Below, piece after piece: positions 45,421 through 53,560 of a DNA stretch of 64,000 bases. The first letter of the stretch is position 1; the number at the start of each line of letters is the position of its first letter. The position numbers and the translations under genes were made by a program. The DNA lies in NCBI RefSeq assembly GCF_038404745.2, contig NZ_JAYKTT020000054.1, positions 62,001 to 126,000 of the forward strand, given 5' to 3'. This stretch comes from Chlorogloeopsis sp038404745. Lineage in GTDB: Bacteria; Cyanobacteriota; Cyanobacteriia; Cyanobacteriales; Nostocaceae. The notes under the pieces are model-generated. The model made no database searches. It was not told the DNA's origin and was given only the letters and a program-made list of their open reading frames with translations.

Positions 45421-45762
45421 ATGCAAGCTAAGCAAAAGGTTACTTTGTATTTATCGCCGGAACTGCACAGAAAACTAAAGATACGTTCAGCAGTAGATTC
45501 TGAACCAATGTCGGAGCTTGCCGAACGTGCCCTTGTTTTCTACCTGGCACATTCTGAACTAGTAGATGAAGAAACTTCTTACGGAAGTACTCATAAAGTC
45601 TATAGTTGCCCAAACTGCGAAAGTTCACTTGTCTTACGGGATGGAGAATTGGTTGCCTTGGGGCAACAGCCGGGGTTAATCGGTCAAGAACACCTTCCAA
45701 TGGAAGAGATGGAAAAAGAATTAACCCATCCTAAGGGTGAGGAAGAATTAGTTCCTTGCTAG
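45421..45762 (+). CDS. Ribbon-helix-helix-like protein with zinc-binding CPNC motif
   Basis: 113 residues. The N-terminal 50 residues look like a ribbon-helix-helix DNA-binding unit: the strand KVTLYLSPELHRKLKIRSAV followed by two helices (SEPMSELAERALVFYLAHSELV). The second half has one CPNC pair in VYSCPNCESSLVLRDGELVALG; only one more cysteine is seen, near the C-terminus (EELVPC), so a complete four-Cys zinc ribbon is not evident. An acidic tail follows. It is 98 bases upstream of ycf46 in the same direction and may be its operon partner. No name recognised; a regulatory role is inferred. Confidence 0.75.
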   Translation: MQAKQKVTLYLSPELHRKLKIRSAVDSEPMSELAERALVFYLAHSELVDEETSYGSTHKVYSCPNCESSLVLRDGELVALGQQPGLIGQEHLPMEEMEKELTHPKGEEELVPC

Positions 45763-45860
45763 ATAGGAATTAGGAAGACAACTTTTGAATTCATGATTCC
45801 GCCGTTTTTGCCAGAAGTGATGTCTGGAGTGTCTGTAAAAGGTCTCAAGTAGGTCGATGT

Positions 45861-47372
45861 ATGAAAGAAGAGCTCAATATTCTCATTCAGGCTCAATACC
45901 CTTTAATCTACCTTGTGACCTCCGAGGAAGAGCGGGCTGAGCAAGCAATTTTTACAATCGCTCAATCATCCAAGCCACAGCGCCGAGTGTACGTTTGGAC
46001 AGTAACTCATGGCATCGTGGAGTATGGTCAACCCCGTAACGTGACTCAACACAACACCGTATCTCCGGAAGCGGCGATTGAGTGGATTATTAGACAGAGA
46101 GAGCCAGGCATATTTATTCTTAAAGATTTACATCCTTTTATTGATGCGCCTGCGACAACGAGATCTTTGCGAGATGCGATCGCCGGTTTTAAAGGTACGC
46201 AGAAAACAATTCTCTTAATGTCGCCAATGCAGCAAGTACCCATTGAACTGGAAAAAGAAGTTGTTGTTCTAGATTTTGCACTTCCAGACATGGGTGAATT
46301 AAATAAAGTTTTAACTAATCATATAGATCACCATCGTGGGCGGCGGTTGACAACAGAAGCACGAGAAAAACTTTTAAGAGCAGCTTTAGGATTAACTAAG
46401 GATGAAGCTGAGAAAGTTTATCGTAAAGCACAAGTAACAACTGGGCGCTTAACGGAAGAAGAAGTAGATATAGTTCTATCTGAGAAAAAGCAGCTAATCA
46501 GACGTAATGGTATATTAGAGTACATAGAAGAAGATGCAACCATTGACGCAGTTGGCGGCTTGGAAGAGTTGAAGAAGTGGCTCAAGCAACGCTCTAATGC
46601 TTTTACAGAGAGAGCGCGGGAGTATGGTTTACCTCAACCAAAAGGAATGTTAATCTTAGGTGTTCCAGGTTGTGGAAAATCCCTAATTGCGAAAACAACT
46701 TCTCGACTTTGGGGCTTACCATTGCTGCGGTTAGATATGGGACGAGTCTATGATGGCTCTATGGTGGGGCGCTCGGAAGCTAATTTAAGGAATGCCCTAA
46801 AAACAGCAGAATCGATTTCTCCAGCAATTTTATTTATTGATGAGTTAGATAAATCCTTTGCTGGTAGCACAGGTTCTTCAGATTCTGATGGTGGTACCTC
46901 AAGCAGAATTTTTGGCTCTTTCTTAACCTGGATGCAAGAGAAAAAATCCCCAGTATTTGTAATGGCGACAGCTAACAGAGTCGAAAGGTTGCCAGGGGAA
47001 TTTTTGAGAAAGGGTCGTTTTGACGAGATTTTCTTTGTGGATCTGCCAACACCAGAAGAACGGCAGGATATCTTCACTATCCACTTAAGTAAACGCCGTA
47101 GTGACATTTCTAGATTTGACCTTGAACAACTATCTAAAATGTCGGATGGCTTTTCTGGGGCTGAAATTGAACAGGCGATCGTGGCGGCGATGTATGAAGC
47201 TTTTGCCCAAGATCGAGAGTTCACCCAGCTAGATATTATTGCTGCAATTAAAGCGACATTGCCGCTGTCTCGAACGATGCAAGAACAGGTAACGGCTCTA
47301 AGAGATTGGGCTAGACAGCGTGCTCGACCGGCAGCAGCCTCCGTTGCTGAATATCAGCGAATGGAGTTTTAA
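45861..47372 (+). CDS. ycf46: AAA ATPase Ycf46
   Basis: 503-residue AAA protein of the Ycf46 family, kept in red-algal plastid genomes and cyanobacteria, where it has been linked to responses to inorganic carbon supply. The N-terminal domain (LIQAQYPLIYLVTSEEERAE) is typical. The AAA module has Walker A GVPGCGKS (267-274), Walker B ILFIDELDKSF, sensor 1 in FVMATANRVERLP, the arginine-finger region FLRKGRFDEIFFVDLP and sensor 2 GFSGAEIEQAI. It is full length, and ycf35 follows on the same strand after three hairpins. Confidence 0.93.
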   Translation: MKEELNILIQAQYPLIYLVTSEEERAEQAIFTIAQSSKPQRRVYVWTVTHGIVEYGQPRNVTQHNTVSPEAAIEWIIRQREPGIFILKDLHPFIDAPATTRSLRDAIAGFKGTQKTILLMSPMQQVPIELEKEVVVLDFALPDMGELNKVLTNHIDHHRGRRLTTEAREKLLRAALGLTKDEAEKVYRKAQVTTGRLTEEEVDIVLSEKKQLIRRNGILEYIEEDATIDAVGGLEELKKWLKQRSNAFTERAREYGLPQPKGMLILGVPGCGKSLIAKTTSRLWGLPLLRLDMGRVYDGSMVGRSEANLRNALKTAESISPAILFIDELDKSFAGSTGSSDSDGGTSSRIFGSFLTWMQEKKSPVFVMATANRVERLPGEFLRKGRFDEIFFVDLPTPEERQDIFTIHLSKRRSDISRFDLEQLSKMSDGFSGAEIEQAIVAAMYEAFAQDREFTQLDIIAAIKATLPLSRTMQEQVTALRDWARQRARPAAASVAEYQRMEF

Positions 47373-47379
47373 AAGCTTT

Positions 47380-47450
47380 CCCTGCGAAAACAGGGTAAAG
47401 GCTAGCACCAAATGCTAGCAGTTTAAAAAAACCGCGTCTAGTTAACGCGG
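47380..47450 (+). promoter_or_regulatory. Three consecutive hairpins between ycf46 and ycf35
   Basis: Stem 1 is CCCTG/CAGGG (47380-47395). Stem 2 is GCTAGCA/TGCTAGC (47401-47419). Stem 3 is CCGCGT/ACGCGG (47432-47450), flanked by A and T runs. They may terminate, attenuate or process the ycf46 transcript before ycf35. Confidence 0.6.
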
Positions 47451-47506
47451 CTTCTTCTAAGACTAATCGTTGTCCTTTTTCTCACTTCTCTTTGGAGGAA
47501 ACCCAA

Positions 47507-47857
47507 ATGTCTCATTTTAGCACTCTGCGTACCAAGATCACCGATGCTGAAATCCTCAAGCAATCCCTACGTGACCTTGGCATCACAGTAAAAACTGAAG
47601 CAGATGTTCGTGGTTATAACGGTCAGCGTGTTCGTTCTGACATCGTAGCAGTTTTGGAAGGCGAATATGATCTCGGTTGGTCTCGCAACAGCGATGGTTC
47701 TTTCGACCTAATCGCAGACCTGTGGGGCGTAGCTAAGAAGCACAATCAGACCGAATTGATTAACTCAATCAATCAGAAGTATGCTGTTAACAAGACCTTG
47801 ACTGAAGTTAAACAACGCGGTCTGCAAAATGCCAACGTTAAGTTGGTACTGCAATAG
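47507..47857 (+). CDS. ycf35: DUF1257 protein Ycf35
   Basis: 116-residue Ycf35 (DUF1257) protein, conserved in cyanobacteria and algal plastids, function not firmly known. It starts MSHFSTLRTKITDAEIL and includes DVRGYNGQRVRSDIVAVLEG and LGWSRNSDGSFDLIADLWG. The ATG at 47507 is selected because a textbook GGAGGA Shine-Dalgarno sequence lies about nine bases upstream; a TTG five codons earlier is rejected because it overlaps that site. Strong translation signals and a good terminator suggest high expression. Confidence 0.93.
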   Translation: MSHFSTLRTKITDAEILKQSLRDLGITVKTEADVRGYNGQRVRSDIVAVLEGEYDLGWSRNSDGSFDLIADLWGVAKKHNQTELINSINQKYAVNKTLTEVKQRGLQNANVKLVLQ

Positions 47858-47903
47858 AAGTTTCTCTGCGCGTTCCCAAAGCTGTACGGGTTAACCAGGT
47901 CAA

Positions 47904-47925
47904 GAGCGGTTAGCCCGCTTTTTTT
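47904..47925 (+). terminator. ycf35 terminator
   Basis: AGCGG-ttagc-CCGCT stem followed by seven T residues, 48 bases after the ycf35 stop. Confidence 0.8.
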
Positions 47926-48043
47926 CCGGACTGGGTTTGTTTCCAGTCCTTATTAGTTTACAGCTTTTACTGTGCTATATCTAAATTTAACATTTTTTAA
48001 AGTTTGCCTTCATTGTTTTTGATTCAAAAACCAAGTTTTTTGA

Positions 48044-48853
48044 TTAAACCTTAGCAACAGGAAACTGCACCTCTGTTACATAGGATTCATTATTTTGTTC
48101 GTTGCCACCGATAATATAAACCTCGCGGTTCGGGGCAATAATTTTATAGCCGTTGGCTTCAATCCAAGAGATGAGGGCTGTATAGGCTTGATTACTAGTT
48201 TTGTAACTACCGTTATGAACTGCGCAAGCCATTTTCTCAAAACCTGGTAATTCATACACTTTTATACGCTTGTTAATAGATACAAAACTTTCCGCTGATG
48301 CAACAGCCTCCCAATCAACATCAGACTCTTTGTATGCCCAATCGTGCCAAATGCCCGCACAATAAGCAGGTTCCTTAATTCCTTGTAGCAGAAGACTTTC
48401 AAATAACTCATCGTAAAGTCGCGACACAGCAGCAAAATTTGGAATAATTTTTCGTATTGATGCAACTTTGATTGGTTCCACTTTTTTAAGCACAATTCCG
48501 TATTTTGGTATGCTTTCCTCTTCGATTTGCTTAAGTCGTGCTTCTACTCGCAACAAGCGTGCCTGTTCTTCCTCTACCAAATGCTGAAGTTCTGCTTGCT
48601 TAAGTCTCAGCATGCCGCGAATTTCTGCTGGTGGGAGATTTTCGTTTAGCAGTCTGGCAATTTGTTCTAAAGAAAAGCCCAAATCTTTGAGTGCTAAAAT
48701 GCGATTAAGTTGTGGTAACTGTTCAGCACAGTAGTAGCGATAACTTGTAAATTCATCTACATAAATTGGTTTGAGCAATCCCAGTTGATCGTAGAGGCGC
48801 AGTGCTTTTACCGTTACTTGACTGAGTTTGGAAAAATCACCTATTTTCAGCAT
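48044..48853 (-). CDS. MerR family regulator with GyrI-like effector domain
   Basis: 269 residues. The N-terminal MerR winged helix (KIGDFSKLSQVTVKALRLYDQLGLL) is followed by a long dimerisation helix (LKQAELQHLVEEEQARLLRVEARLKQ) and a C-terminal GyrI/BmrR-like domain (VEPIKVASIRKIIP to YVTEVQFPVAKV) that binds small, often cationic or drug-like ligands. No metal-binding cysteines in the MerR part. It resembles BmrR/BltR-type regulators of multidrug responses. It is 19 bases downstream of the VOC gene on the same strand, so the two probably form an operon that may handle a toxic compound. Confidence 0.88.
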   Translation of the reverse strand: MLKIGDFSKLSQVTVKALRLYDQLGLLKPIYVDEFTSYRYYCAEQLPQLNRILALKDLGFSLEQIARLLNENLPPAEIRGMLRLKQAELQHLVEEEQARLLRVEARLKQIEEESIPKYGIVLKKVEPIKVASIRKIIPNFAAVSRLYDELFESLLLQGIKEPAYCAGIWHDWAYKESDVDWEAVASAESFVSINKRIKVYELPGFEKMACAVHNGSYKTSNQAYTALISWIEANGYKIIAPNREVYIIGGNEQNNESYVTEVQFPVAKV

Positions 48854-48872
48854 CTCTCCAGCTTTTATTCAA

Positions 48873-49286
48873 CTATGATTCAGGTGGCCAATTAGGAATG
48901 TGTGTTAGTTCTAGCTTGATACCATCTGGATCTAGAAAATATACAGCATAATAGCCAGGCATATAATCATACTCAAAAGGAGGATCGAGAATCTCTACAC
49001 CCATTTCGATCAGCTTTTGGTAAAGTTTATCTACGTCTTTTCGACTATCTGCACTAAAAGCCAGATGGTGTAGCCCTGGAGAATAGCGATCGTGTTTTTG
49101 ATTGGGTGATTTGGGGTTAGATGGAGAAATAGTAATGACACCATTAGAACTTGCCCAGAGAATTAATTGTTCTGTTGTTTCTGTTTGTTCATAACCTAGA
49201 AATCCTAAAAGCAGATTGTAAAAAGCTTCTGAACGCTCTAAGTTAGAGACTGTTAAGGCTATGTGATTGATAGCTCCCAATTTCAT
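48873..49286 (-). CDS. VOC family (glyoxalase-fold) protein
   Basis: 137 residues of the vicinal-oxygen-chelate fold: INHIALTVSNLERSEAFYNLLLGFLGY with the first metal His, PGLHHLAFSADSRKDVDKLYQKL with the second, and AVYFLDPDGIKLELTHIP with the Glu. The family contains glyoxalase I, dioxygenases and resistance proteins. Substrate unknown; the adjacent MerR/GyrI regulator suggests detoxification. Confidence 0.87.
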   Translation of the reverse strand: MKLGAINHIALTVSNLERSEAFYNLLLGFLGYEQTETTEQLILWASSNGVITISPSNPKSPNQKHDRYSPGLHHLAFSADSRKDVDKLYQKLIEMGVEILDPPFEYDYMPGYYAVYFLDPDGIKLELTHIPNWPPES

Positions 49287-49370
49287 TGTTTGTTACCTCT
49301 TACTTGTGGTTATTTCTAGTGCACACCCTCCCCTAAGGGTAAAGTCAAGAGCTATTGCGAGAAAATTTTT

Positions 49371-50093
49371 ATGAGTTTACACCAACCTCTAGAACGACTG
49401 TTAGCGCTGGAAGGTTGCTACAACACCCGCGATTTCGGTGGCTATGAAACTTTAGATGGCAAAAAGACACGCTGGCGTACTGTGTTGCGCTCAGATAGCC
49501 TACATCGTCTCACCCCAGCAAGTCAGCAGTTATTGTTGAATTACGGTGTGCGAACAATTATTGACTTGCGTTATCTGTCTGAAGTCAATCAGACTCCTAA
49601 TGTCTTTTCTACTTCGCCTCATGTGACTTATTTCAACCTACCTTTGTTTGGCGAAGAACTAGAAGCTGAGATGAGGAAAGCAGGAACATTATTTAAACAA
49701 TGCTTGCTGCTACTTGATTGCTGTCAGCAACAAATTAAAACGGTGATGAGTGCGATCGCTACTAATGAGACTCCAATCTTAGTGCATTGTGTTGGTGGCA
49801 AGGATAGAACCGGTTTGATAGCAGCTTTATTACTTGCTGTTGCCAATGTCCCCGTAGCTACAATTGCTCAAGACTATGCCATGAGCGCAGATTACCTTGC
49901 TGCTTTTTACGCACCAATGCTAGAAACACCAACAAAGCAAGGCTATGCTCATATGTTTAAGTCTCCACCAGAAACAGTTGGAGAGACTTTCAATTATTTG
50001 GAGCAACAGTATGGCGGAGTTGTTAGTTATTTAAAGACAATTGGCATGACTGGTGAGCAAATCAATCATTTACGTGAGATGCTGGTTGATTGA
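49371..50093 (+). CDS. Tyrosine-protein phosphatase (PTP loop HCVGGKDRTG)
   Basis: 240 residues. It begins with GCYNTRDFGGYETLDGKKTRWRTVLRSDSL, typical of the Y_phosphatase3 family of atypical tyrosine and lipid phosphatases. The catalytic P-loop has the CX5R signature, HCVGGKDRTGLIAALLL, with Cys and Arg present; the Lys-Asp pair in the loop is typical of this family. Soluble, no signal peptide. It is immediately upstream of thrB (16 bases), likely co-transcribed with it, though no functional link to threonine synthesis is known. Confidence 0.88.
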   Translation: MSLHQPLERLLALEGCYNTRDFGGYETLDGKKTRWRTVLRSDSLHRLTPASQQLLLNYGVRTIIDLRYLSEVNQTPNVFSTSPHVTYFNLPLFGEELEAEMRKAGTLFKQCLLLLDCCQQQIKTVMSAIATNETPILVHCVGGKDRTGLIAALLLAVANVPVATIAQDYAMSADYLAAFYAPMLETPTKQGYAHMFKSPPETVGETFNYLEQQYGGVVSYLKTIGMTGEQINHLREMLVD

Positions 50094-50109
50094 TTAGTTA
50101 GTTTTTTCA

Positions 50110-51027
50110 ATGACTGTTGTTTCTTCTGTATCTGTTATTGTTCCAGCCACAACTGCTAATTTGGGGCCAGGATTTGATTGTATCGGTGCAGCGCTAACGC
50201 TGTATAACGAATTTAAGTTCACTAACCACAATCAAGCTGGAGTCACAATTACTGTGACAGGTTTAGAGGCGGAACAAGTTAAAACTGATGAAAGTAATCT
50301 GCTTTACCAGGCTTTTGTAAAGTTATATCAACACTTGGGACAGACTCCCCCACCCGTGCAAATTGATATTAAACTGGCTGTACCTCTAGCACGGGGTTTG
50401 GGTAGTTCGGCAACGGCAATTGTCGGTGGTTTGGTTGGTGCTAATTTGTTGGCGGGTGAACCTCTGACTCAGTCACAGGTAATGGAGTTAGCGATCGCAA
50501 TGGAAGGACACCCAGATAATGTTGTTCCTGCCCTGATTGGAGGCTGCCGTCTGGCTGCCAGCAGTGACTGGGGCTGGGAGATTTGTGATGTTCCTTGGCA
50601 TGAAGATATTGTGCCAGTGGTAGCAATTCCTAATTTTGAGCTTTCTACCCAGGAGGCGCGACGGGTGTTGCCAACTCAGGTGAGCCGTGCAGATGCAATT
50701 TTTAATACAGCTCATCTGGGACTGTTGTTACGCGGTTTGGAAACTGGTAGGAAAGATTGGTTGCGGGCTGCTTTGCAAGATAAATTACATCAGCCTTACC
50801 GAGAATCATTGATTCAAGGTTATGAGGATGTCAAAGAAGCTGCCCTTGCTGCTGGTGCTTGCGGTATGGTAATTAGTGGTGCTGGCCCTACACTATTAGC
50901 ATTAACAGATACAGCCCATTCGGAAGTTGTAGTAGCAGCAATGTCGTCCGCCTGGCAGCAACAGGGAATTTCACCAGTAGTGCGATCGCTTGCTGTTGAT
51001 ACTCAAGGAGCAAGAAGCTTTTGTTAA
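50110..51027 (+). CDS. thrB: Homoserine kinase
   Basis: GHMP kinase phosphorylating homoserine in threonine synthesis. 305 residues, usual length: N-terminal VIVPATTANLGPGFDCIGAAL, ATP-binding PLARGLGSSATAIVGGLVGA, and C-terminal GACGMVISGAGPTLLAL. All three GHMP motifs are complete. It lies between the phosphatase and a coiled-coil protein gene, all on the plus strand with short gaps. Confidence 0.96.
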   Translation: MTVVSSVSVIVPATTANLGPGFDCIGAALTLYNEFKFTNHNQAGVTITVTGLEAEQVKTDESNLLYQAFVKLYQHLGQTPPPVQIDIKLAVPLARGLGSSATAIVGGLVGANLLAGEPLTQSQVMELAIAMEGHPDNVVPALIGGCRLAASSDWGWEICDVPWHEDIVPVVAIPNFELSTQEARRVLPTQVSRADAIFNTAHLGLLLRGLETGRKDWLRAALQDKLHQPYRESLIQGYEDVKEAALAAGACGMVISGAGPTLLALTDTAHSEVVVAAMSSAWQQQGISPVVRSLAVDTQGARSFC

Positions 51028-51074
51028 TCATTAGTCATTTAATCACAAATGACAACAACACAGGATAAATAACA

Positions 51075-51572
51075 ATGGAGCAATATCAGGCAGAAATAGC
51101 AGCAATTCAAGCTCAAATTCAGGCTTTGCGTCAAGAACGTACCTATCTTGCTGTCAATATTACGCCTCCAGAGAATGATTCACCTCAAGCAATAGCAGAA
51201 GTGTACCGTCGGCAAGCGAAAGAAAATGCTGAATTGTTTGCAGAACTGAAGGGCATAGATGATGCTATTGCTGCCCTAGAAGCTCAATTGAAACAAAAAC
51301 AAGCCCAGTTAACGCGTCGGCAGACACAATCAATTCAACAGCAGCAGCTAGAGGAGGCTAAAAAACAGGCTCAAATTCATGCTGAACGTATTAATGAACT
51401 AGCAGCTGAACTTGCAACAGAAATACGCAGTCTCAAGGCTTGCGCCGATCAACTTAGCCCTCTTTACTGGCAAGTTTATTACAAACCCTTTATCACTGGT
51501 TTCAAGACTATTTCCGTTCCCCATGTCCGTTCTGATGGGGAAGTATGGACGATTGTTAATCGGATTGTTTAA
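51075..51572 (+). CDS. Coiled-coil protein of unknown function
   Basis: 165 residues rich in Gln, Glu and Ala. Long heptad-compatible stretches run through most of the chain (residues about 1-125, for example AEIAAIQAQIQALRQERTYL and the LEEAKKQAQIHAERINELAA region). The last 40 residues are non-helical (YYKPFITGFKTISVPHVRSDG). No family recognised, no membrane segment. It starts 47 bases after thrB in the same direction and ends just before a perfect palindrome. Confidence 0.7.
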   Translation: MEQYQAEIAAIQAQIQALRQERTYLAVNITPPENDSPQAIAEVYRRQAKENAELFAELKGIDDAIAALEAQLKQKQAQLTRRQTQSIQQQQLEEAKKQAQIHAERINELAAELATEIRSLKACADQLSPLYWQVYYKPFITGFKTISVPHVRSDGEVWTIVNRIV

Positions 51573-51587
51573 AGTCCACTAAAAATA

Positions 51588-51622
51588 TAGATCCCCGACT
51601 TCTTGGAGGAGTCGGGGATCTA
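51588..51622 (+). repeat. Perfect 13-bp stem, relative of the 28512 palindrome
   Basis: TAGATCCCCGACT-tcttggagg-AGTCGGGGATCTA, 15 bases after the coiled-coil gene. It shares its core with the hairpin after archease. It may terminate transcription weakly, but there is no T-run. Confidence 0.8.
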
Positions 51623-51678
51623 GAAAATTTCATAACAAATATCCTCCTTCAGACAGTTGATATTAAGATATGTAACGG

Positions 51679-51699
51679 TGGTGGAAGCCACCATTTTTT
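51679..51699 (+). terminator. Terminator before ndhD
   Basis: TGGTGG-aag-CCACCA stem followed by six T residues; ends the phosphatase-thrB-coiled-coil unit. Confidence 0.7.
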
Positions 51700-51866
51700 G
51701 TTGACGTAGCAATTCTTAACATTTAGAATAAATCTAGAGAATTTTATAAGTATTTATTACTATTTATGCCTAATATTTAATCTTCTAGAGATAAATAACG
51801 TTTACAAAAGTATGAACTGCTTAATATAATGTAATTAAAAGCGAAAATGAAAAACGATTGTCAGTG

Positions 51867-53477
51867 ATGATTGCTCAAATACCCTGGTTAACAACCATAA
51901 TCCTCTTGCCGCTGGTGGCTGGTTTAGCCATCCCGCTCATCCCAGATAAAGAAGGTAAAACAGCTCGTTGGTACGGTTTGGGAGTAGCGATCGCCGACTT
52001 TGCCCTCATGATTTATGCCTTTTGGCATAACTACGACTTTCAAAACACCACCTACCAACTGGTTGAAAAATATGCCTGGGTGCCGCAAATCGGCTTAAAT
52101 TGGTCAGTAGCAGTCGATGGTTTGTCAATGCCGCTAGTACTGCTAACAGGCTTAATCAACACACTCGCAATCTTCGCGGCTTGGAAAGTAACCAACAAGC
52201 CGCGTTTGTTTTATGGTTTGATGCTGGTGTTGTACAGCGCCCAGATTGGGGTGTTTGTCGCTCAGGATCTGCTGCTATTCTTCCTGATGTGGGAAATTGA
52301 ATTGGTGCCTGTGTACCTGTTAATTTCCATCTGGGGAGGACAAAAGCGTCGTTATGCCGCTACCAAATTCATTCTCTACACCGCAGCCGCTTCAATATTT
52401 ATCTTGGTAGCAGCTTTTGCGCTGGCATTCTATGGAGATACCGTTAGCTTTGACATCACAACCTTGGGAATGAAGCAATATCCCAAAGCTTTGGAACTCC
52501 TAGCTTATGCAGGTTTCTTGATTGCGTTTGGCGTGAAGATGCCAATTTTCCCTCTCCACACTTGGTTGCCCGATGCTCATGGTGAAGCTTCCGCACCTGT
52601 TTCAATGATTTTAGCTGGTGTGTTGTTAAAGATGGGTGGTTATGCCCTGATCCGCATCAACATGGAAATGCTGACTAATGCTCATGTTTACTTTGCCCCA
52701 GTGTTGGCAATTTTGGGTGTAGTCAACATTGTTTACGGTGCTTGCTGTGCCTTTGCTCAAACAAATCTCAAGCGTCGCTTGGCTTATTCTTCGATCGCCC
52801 ACATGGGTTTTGTTCTGATTGGTATCGCTTCCTATACAGAAGTAGGTATGAGCGGTGCCGTACTGCAAATGATTTCCCACGGTTTGATTGCCGCTACCTT
52901 GTTCTTCCTGTCTGGCGTGACTTACGAGCGTACTCACACCTTGATGATGGATAAAATGGGCGGTATTGCCAAGGTAATGCCGAGAACCTTTGCTCTGTTT
53001 ACTGCTGGTGCGATGGCTTCTCTAGCGCTACCGGGAATGAGTGGTTTTGTTGGTGAATTGATGGTATTTTTGGGAATTGCTAACAGCGATGTTTACAGTT
53101 CCAGCTTTAAAGTTGTAGTTGTGCTCCTATCTGCTGTAGGCGTGATTATGACTCCGATTTATTTACTGTCGATGTTACGCCAAGTGTTCTACGGCAAGCA
53201 AAACACCGAACTACATTTGGATGCAATTGTACCTGATGTTAAACCCCGCGAACTATTTATCACCGCTTGCTTGATGATTCCTATCATCGGTATCGGTTTG
53301 TATCCAAAATTGGCAACACAAACTTATGATGTCAAGACTGTAGAAGTTGCAGCCCATGCCCGTCAATTTCTACCAGTTGTAGCCAGACAGCAACCATCAA
53401 GTTTATATTCCAGCGTTTTTACAGCGCCGACGTTGGCTACTTCCCAAACTTCAAGTTTAATTAATATAGCTGATTAG
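51867..53477 (+). CDS. ndhD: NAD(P)H-quinone oxidoreductase chain 4 (NdhD)
   Basis: Proton-pumping membrane subunit of cyanobacterial NDH-1, acting in respiration, cyclic electron flow and, in some isoforms, CO2 uptake. About 536 residues with some 14 hydrophobic helices. Conserved segments: LLLFFLMWEIELVPVYLLISIWGG, LLAYAGFLIAFGVKMPIFPLHTWLPDAHGEA with the key lysine, and KRRLAYSSIAHMGFVLIGIA. The ATG at 51867 is favoured over TTG 51858. The sequence looks like the NdhD1/D2 respiratory type rather than the CO2-uptake D3/D4 types, but this subtype call needs a tree. It stands alone without the neighbouring ndhF seen in some loci. Confidence 0.93.
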   Translation: MIAQIPWLTTIILLPLVAGLAIPLIPDKEGKTARWYGLGVAIADFALMIYAFWHNYDFQNTTYQLVEKYAWVPQIGLNWSVAVDGLSMPLVLLTGLINTLAIFAAWKVTNKPRLFYGLMLVLYSAQIGVFVAQDLLLFFLMWEIELVPVYLLISIWGGQKRRYAATKFILYTAAASIFILVAAFALAFYGDTVSFDITTLGMKQYPKALELLAYAGFLIAFGVKMPIFPLHTWLPDAHGEASAPVSMILAGVLLKMGGYALIRINMEMLTNAHVYFAPVLAILGVVNIVYGACCAFAQTNLKRRLAYSSIAHMGFVLIGIASYTEVGMSGAVLQMISHGLIAATLFFLSGVTYERTHTLMMDKMGGIAKVMPRTFALFTAGAMASLALPGMSGFVGELMVFLGIANSDVYSSSFKVVVVLLSAVGVIMTPIYLLSMLRQVFYGKQNTELHLDAIVPDVKPRELFITACLMIPIIGIGLYPKLATQTYDVKTVEVAAHARQFLPVVARQQPSSLYSSVFTAPTLATSQTSSLINIAD

Positions 53478-53525
53478 ATATTTCTCCCACAGGCTGGTGC
53501 TATTAAATAATTTTAGAAACAAAAG

Positions 53526-53560
53526 ATGGGGGTGATTGTGCGATCGTCCCCATACTTTTT
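53526..53560 (+). terminator. ndhD terminator, touching the dndD stop
   Basis: ATGGGG pairs with CCCCAT across a HIP1-like loop, followed by five T residues; these abut the minus-strand dndD stop codon. Confidence 0.6.
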
